NCBI GenBank assembly: GCA_004794655.1
Contig: SMMW01000554.1
Coordinates: 12,255,501 to 12,319,500, forward strand
DNA length: 64,000 nt
Source: Marisa cornuarietis
Lineage: Eukaryota; Mollusca; Gastropoda; Architaenioglossa; Ampullariidae
Direction of reading: 5' to 3'
Below the pieces are notes generated by a model. The model worked only from the letters and a program-made list of their open reading frames with translations. It did no database searches and was not told the DNA's origin. Made by a program: the position numbers and the translations under genes. This document shows positions 44,986 through 64,000 of this stretch, piece after piece. Every line of letters starts with the position of its first letter. Position 1 is the first letter of the stretch.

Positions 44986-47791
44986 TCAGAGAGACATGAG
45001 GTACGTTTTGATGATCGATGGTACAGGCAACTGATCAAGTTTTTGACTAAATCTAACACTGCCAACATGCCTGCGTACAGTCAGCCAGCACAAGGCTCTA
45101 AGTGATGGAAGACGCCCCATGTCAATGCCAGCCTGCAGAAGGCAAAGGTAGACCCTCTTCCAGTGTTCAGGGCCTGTAAGACGTGCTGCTCCCATTGTGA
45201 ACAACTCCACACCAAATTTTTCAGCTAAAATTTCAACCAGTGATCGCCATGGGCTGCCAGGGCGCAGGAAAGAGGGAAGGATGCTAACGGTGTCATGAGT
45301 TGGTAATCCCAGTCTTTGATCCTGTGATGATGAATCATTTCTCTTTGGTGTTGTGTCATTCTCTTGTGAATTTAAAGGATGTAAGACATTCCGAACTACT
45401 GAAGAATTATACTCTGAAGTTTGGTCTTCTATTTGTGTTCTAAGAGATTCCTCTTCTGAAGATCCCATAGAAAATGCTGGAGGATTGACAACAGTGCTGA
45501 AGTCCACCGATGGTACAGATTCAAAGCCTGGTGCAGAAGTATTCCCAGAAATACTGCTACGACCTGAGCCATGATCATCTAGACCAGCAGGCTGACTGTT
45601 TGTTTCCTGTTGCCTTATGTTAGCATGAAGCAACCAAAAAAGGATAGAGACCGGGGTGTATCCTTTCCGGTTCTCAATTGCTAGGTCTGCTCCATGACTA
45701 ATTAAAATATTGATAAGGTCTAGGTTGAGATCACAGCCCAGTTGCAAGACCCTAAGATTAAGGTGAAGATGAAGAGGTGTTGGAAGGTCATCGGTTCCCA
45801 TCCTGGCATTAGCATCAACTCCCAGCCTGCAAAGTGCATCAACAGCTGAGTTGAGGCGATATGTCACAGCAGCATGAATAGGCTGCATTTTGTTGTTATC
45901 TGAGCAGGTTGGGTCAAGGCCAAGATCCACTAACCATGACAGAATATCCTGCAAAATTCAAAATTATATGACTTGATAATTGATAATTGAAGACTGGTCT
46001 GCAAATTGCAAATATAACACATTTGATTTCCATAAAATATTTCATTTCAAATAATTCTGCTGAAACTTTACTGATGTCCTACAGACATACCACTGCTTCA
46101 TCCATAAAATTTGTGACATTTAATTATCTAATATTTCAGAGACAGACAACATTTGTTTCAATGTATCAGTTCTTTCTTACAATTAATAAACCATTCTTTT
46201 CATATTTGTCTCATAATTTATTAATTTATCAGTTTCTTACACAATAGTTTAATATTATTATACTTACATACACAGAAGAGCCATTTCTTCCACAAAAGAT
46301 GGCTTCAAAGAAAGCATTTTCACCATTACAATAGGCACTGAAGTCTAACAGGCCATGTTCATACAATACAGTCAGGATTTGCTTGTTGCCATAGTACAGT
46401 GCTGCACTGCAAATATCTGGCCAACTCTCATATGCTGAGACATCAAATTGGCACTGTGGTTCTTTCATCATTTCAACAAGCTTGGTTACCAGCTGAGGTA
46501 AACAGCGTATTACTGCAGAATGCAAAATGATGAAAAAATTTTCCTCTTTCAGGAAAAGACTGGCACCAAACCGTTTTAGCAACAACAAGGGTACAGTCTC
46601 ATCATTTTGTGGACATTCCCGAACAGCAACTCTAAGTGTCTGACGATACTGTTCACGGCATTCATCTGTCTCAATGCTGTATGTCTCTGGAAACAGTTTG
46701 TCAATTAATAATTGTGTCATGTCAGTAAGGTGCAGCTTGATGCTCCACATCAGGGAGTAGTATCTACTCAGATCTGTGATGCTACTTCGAAAGACCTCTA
46801 TTAGAAATGACACCATTGGTGGTCGACACCGCCGAACTGCAAGTTCAAGCAAGGTTGCTAACCCTCTGTGGGACATTGATGCTGGATCAGCTGCGTGGAA
46901 GCTGTTGGTATCAAGGGGGACAATCTGAAGGTACAACGCACCACTGTTGGCCAGAATCTCTATGATGTCATTATGATTGTGTTGCACAGCCTGGTACAAG
47001 GGTTTATAATACCACTGGGCCTCTTCTGCAAGGCTGTTTATTGCAGACTGACCATTCACATCTGCCCCACTTTTGACAAGTACTGCTGCAATCTCTGTAT
47101 ATCCTTTAATGCAGGCTTGAAGAAGTGGCGTAATATTTTTATGAGCTTCATCTACAAAGCACCTTTGAGTTTCTAAAATTATTTTCACCATTTCAAGGGA
47201 GTTAGCTGTTACTGCTGCCAGCAAAGGAGGGTAAAACAGATTTGTGCTCACTAAGCTTTGTTCCGTTTTATCAAAATTTTCACTTTGAATATAAGGAGGA
47301 ACGGCCTGCCTGTTATCCAAAAGTACATCACTATCTTCATTACGAGGATTCTGAATTTCTGTCTGAATCTTTGCAGTAATCCTCCCTTCAGCACAATCCA
47401 CACCCACCGAAGAACGATTTATAAGTAGAACATTCTCATCCAAACTCCTAGAGACATTGTCACCGTCTTTAATTAAATTTGGAGGTGAGCCTTCAAGTTG
47501 TGGTTCTTTACTCCTGACTATGAAGTTAAAAGCAAGCCATCTAGACAGGCGACAGTTCTTTTCCACAAGTAACTTTACTACTCCAACATTTCGACTTTCG
47601 ACAGCTACCGTTATTGCTGTCCGTCCCGTGTCATCAGCAACATCTATAAGGGAAGGTTCGGATAAGACGATTCGCTGTACTTTTTCGAAGCTTCCGTGTC
47701 TGATTGCATCGAACAGGTTATCCATTTTCCTCGTAGATGAAGCGTTGCAAGTAAAGCTGGCTGCAGTAACTCGCTGTGTGTACTGAACCAT
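44986..47791 (-). CDS. Ankyrin-repeat protein with C-terminal SOCS box
   Basis: Two exons: 47791-46268 and 45948-44986, joined in phase 0; 828 residues from the first ATG, or 806 from the second (47725), which has A at -3 and G at +4 and starts 'MDNLFDAIRHG' - my preferred start. Repeats visible: 'DDTGRTAITVAVESRNVGVV', 'HKNITPLLQACIKGYTEIAA', 'KPLYQAVQHNHNDIIEILA', then in exon 2 'MQPIHAAVTYRLNSAVDAL', 'PTPLHLHLNL' and 'DLINILISHGADLAIENR'. A Ser/Thr-rich linker follows. The C-terminus is a SOCS box: BC-box 'SLRALCWLTVRR' and Cul5-box 'LPVPSIIKTYL'. Family role: substrate adaptor for an Elongin-BC/Cullin-5 ubiquitin ligase. The substrate cannot be inferred. No lesions. It resembles the ASB group, but many repeats are divergent, so no symbol is given. 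Confidence 0.88.
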
Positions 47792-48401
47792 TCAAGAATG
47801 TGCATTTCAGGAATAATTTATGGTGACGACTCAGGAGTGGTTACCCCTTTACAAAAAATAAAAGGGAGCGAGGGCTGCGCATTGCGCGATTAGATCACAT
47901 GCCTTTATCATGCTTTCCCCCTCTTAATTTTAACGTGTTATAATCGTTACTCTGAAGTTTAAATTGGTCAGACTTCTATATCTCACGGTACTGTCAAATT
48001 TATGCTACGCTCTCTACTACAGGCTCGGAGGATCGAGTTGCACAGCTGAGCCAGTAGTGGTTGCATAGTAGTCCATACGAGATAGCGATACTAAAGCCTA
48101 GCACCTATATGTGCTTTGAAATCAGGATGGTCAGAACTTTTTTTTTTATCGAGTAACGGTCGTTAGGTCGGTCGATTCTATTAAACGGAGGGGAGAGAGG
48201 CTGGGGCCACGATCCATTGTCCATAGGGGAGCGCGCAGTTAGGCGGGGGGCGTGGCTTTTCATAATGCAGGTGATGGGGCAATGTTTTTGTAGCATGGGT
48301 TTATATTAGGGCGGATGCAGAGCTGTGTGCCGTTAGTGAACTGCCTTTCATTAACCAGGTAGAGGGATATTTTTTTGGGGGTGGGGGTGGGGATCGATTA
48401 T

Positions 48402-48480
48402 ACCAAGGGTGGGCAAAGGCCGCCCGTCCCCGTGGGCGTCTTATTTGGACCGGCCCATTTGCCAAAATGTGAAGTGCAAG
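48402..48480 (+). repeat. hAT-like transposon terminus
   Basis: The stretch 'caagggtgggcaaaggccgc' followed by GGGC/GGCCC-type inverted pairs and 'ggaccggcccatttgcc' resembles terminal sequences of hAT elements (CAGGGGTGGGCAAA type). The partner end and the 8-base duplication were not found, so this is a fragment or a chance resemblance. Confidence 0.35.
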
Positions 48481-49179
48481 TGTTTTCATTTTTAAAAATT
48501 CAGCCCAGGTTAATTCAATTAAAATTTAATTTATCAAGTACAACAGCGTTAGAAATCGGCAGTCCGTAATATTCAAACAGACAAAGTACAAAGATAACAA
48601 ATAACACGGCTGACATATTGGGGGGCGGCTGCCTTCAAAGGAAATTAAGGCTGCATGGTTGTAATGTTTTAATGTGAGCGAATTCAAACAGCTTCACTTT
48701 ACACAATAAACTCGGCTTTTCTCCGGTTTCCTGTGTAATCCCTCTCACCCGATGTGTGAAATCGCCGCAAGGGTGGAAGCATTTTCCTCCTAAACCAACC
48801 ATGCAACCACTTGAAAAAACATGTACAATAGGTATAATGATTGGAGAGACAATACATTTTGTGTGTCAGCTCGCTTTCCACCAGCAGTCACAATAGGTTG
48901 ATATATTACACAGAACCGTCTCTCTATTGCTACTTAATCCACACGGGGTCAGGGGTCATCTGTCTAGACTGTAAATAGCAATAGCCCTAGGATACGACAT
49001 CACTCCTTTTCTCTTTAATAAGTTTTATGTACTACCTTACGAATTCAACACACACATATATATATATATATATATCACAACATTATTCACCACATAAAAT
49101 CCATAAAAGTCAACTGTTATTCTTTTCACAGATTATTTCAACACAGTCCTTTGTCTCGTTTGGTACTGTCTCTGGCGTT

Positions 49180-49475
49180 TCACGTTCTTCACTGCAATCT
49201 GTGTTATCCTCTTCTTCTCTTTCCTCTGCAGGATGAAATTTCTTTATGAACGAAGAGTTTCTTGTATATGTTGCTCTTTGTGGCGATTCCAGTCACTTTA
49301 CTTCCAGTCTTTTCAATCAGTGTGTACGGTTCTGGAAAGTAGGGTGTATCAAGTTTCTCACTCTGTCTCCTCTTAGTAACAGTTGATCACCTGGAGTTAT
49401 GTCAGAATATCTGGGTTGTCTTTTCTTGTCTGTATACAGTTTTGATAGTCCTTTCTTTTCCTTTTGAAGGCAATT
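49180..49475 (-). pseudogene. Gypsy-type LTR retrotransposon pol remnant
   Basis: The minus strand reads, in changing frames, pieces resembling the region after the integrase core of Gypsy/Ty3 elements: 'PGDQLLLR' near 49385, then 'PYFPEPYTLIEKTGSKVTG' near 49320, followed by a basic tail. At least one frameshift and several stops interrupt it. No LTR, protease or RT is visible, so it is a short relic. The call rests on motif resemblance recalled from the family. Confidence 0.5.
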
Positions 49476-49764
49476 TTATACACTGCTTTGTCGATTCTCA
49501 TCATTTTCGGTCAGAATGATGCACTGAAGAGCTTGAAATTTAGTGTGGATCACCATGTGTCTCTTTACTAGGGATGGAGAATTGAAAGACAAACACACCT
49601 TGCACTGATAAGTGTTCGCATTACTGTTAAATTTATGCAAATAAAATAGAAATTACATTCAAGGATTTCTCTAAAAATCCAAACAGTCTTACTTGTAGGC
49701 AAACAACGGGTCATTTGCTAAAAATTGTACAAAACATAATCAAGACTTATACTCTTTTTTGTTT

Positions 49765-64000
<14,236 letters not shown>

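Larger units (their letters stand above)
47792..49764. other. Intergenic DNA, ankyrin/SOCS promoter side to ABCC 3' end
   Basis: Contains the 5' flank of the ankyrin/SOCS gene, a hAT-like terminus near 48400 and a Gypsy-like pol remnant near 49200-49470. An (AT)n run lies at 49057-49075. No host gene recognised. Confidence 0.5.

Noticed and set aside
46895..47786. Plus-strand open frames over the ankyrin/SOCS exon
   Set aside because: Antisense shadows of the first coding exon of the ankyrin/SOCS gene.

Overview
This is a eukaryotic, intron-rich, AT-biased nuclear window. All host genes are split by canonical GT...AG introns, and the intergenic and intronic space is littered with degraded transposons. 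Gene content (an R3H-domain RNA-binding protein, the ER lectin OS-9, an ankyrin/SOCS-box adaptor and an MRP1-type ABC transporter) and the repeat families (CR1-like LINEs with an esterase ORF1, Jockey-like LINEs, ISL2EU, Gypsy) point to a bilaterian invertebrate. A mollusc, perhaps a gastropod, is my best guess, but nothing here proves it.

Layout. (1) About 0.47-11.4 kb, plus strand: the 3' part of an R3HDM1/R3HDM2/ARPP21-type gene, entering from the left edge, with eight or more exons and a possible early-termination isoform at 6.6 kb. (2) 11.4-20.6 kb: 3'UTR/intergenic DNA with a dead LINE reverse-transcriptase fragment near 18.5 kb. (3) 20.65-38.40 kb, minus strand: a complete OS-9 gene, 16 coding exons, about 731 residues, every splice phase consistent. 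Its introns carry a Jockey-like LINE ORF1, a CR1-like 3' end, a nearly whole ISL2EU-type DNA transposon with a THAP domain, a MITE with telomere-like repeats, and several retroposon tails. (4) 39.2-42.8 kb, plus strand: a decayed CR1-like LINE with SGNH-esterase ORF1 and endonuclease/reverse-transcriptase ORF2. (5) 44.99-47.79 kb, minus strand: a two-exon ankyrin-repeat/SOCS-box gene. (6) 47.8-49.8 kb: intergenic, with a hAT-like terminus and a Gypsy pol remnant. (7) 49.77 kb to the right edge, minus strand: an ABCC1/MRP1-type transporter gene, 24 exons in view, N-terminal end outside the window.

The host genes are not a functional cluster. OS-9 and R3HDM converge tail to tail. OS-9 works in ER-associated degradation; the ankyrin/SOCS protein is expected to recruit substrates to an Elongin-BC/Cullin-5 ligase; the ABCC protein would export conjugated anions.

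The most striking observation is that the ABCC gene has a TAA in an otherwise conserved exon and several one-base frame breaks, while OS-9 and the ankyrin/SOCS gene have none. It may be a recent pseudogene, although some breaks sit in homopolymers and could be assembly errors. I saw no clearly new multi-gene system.
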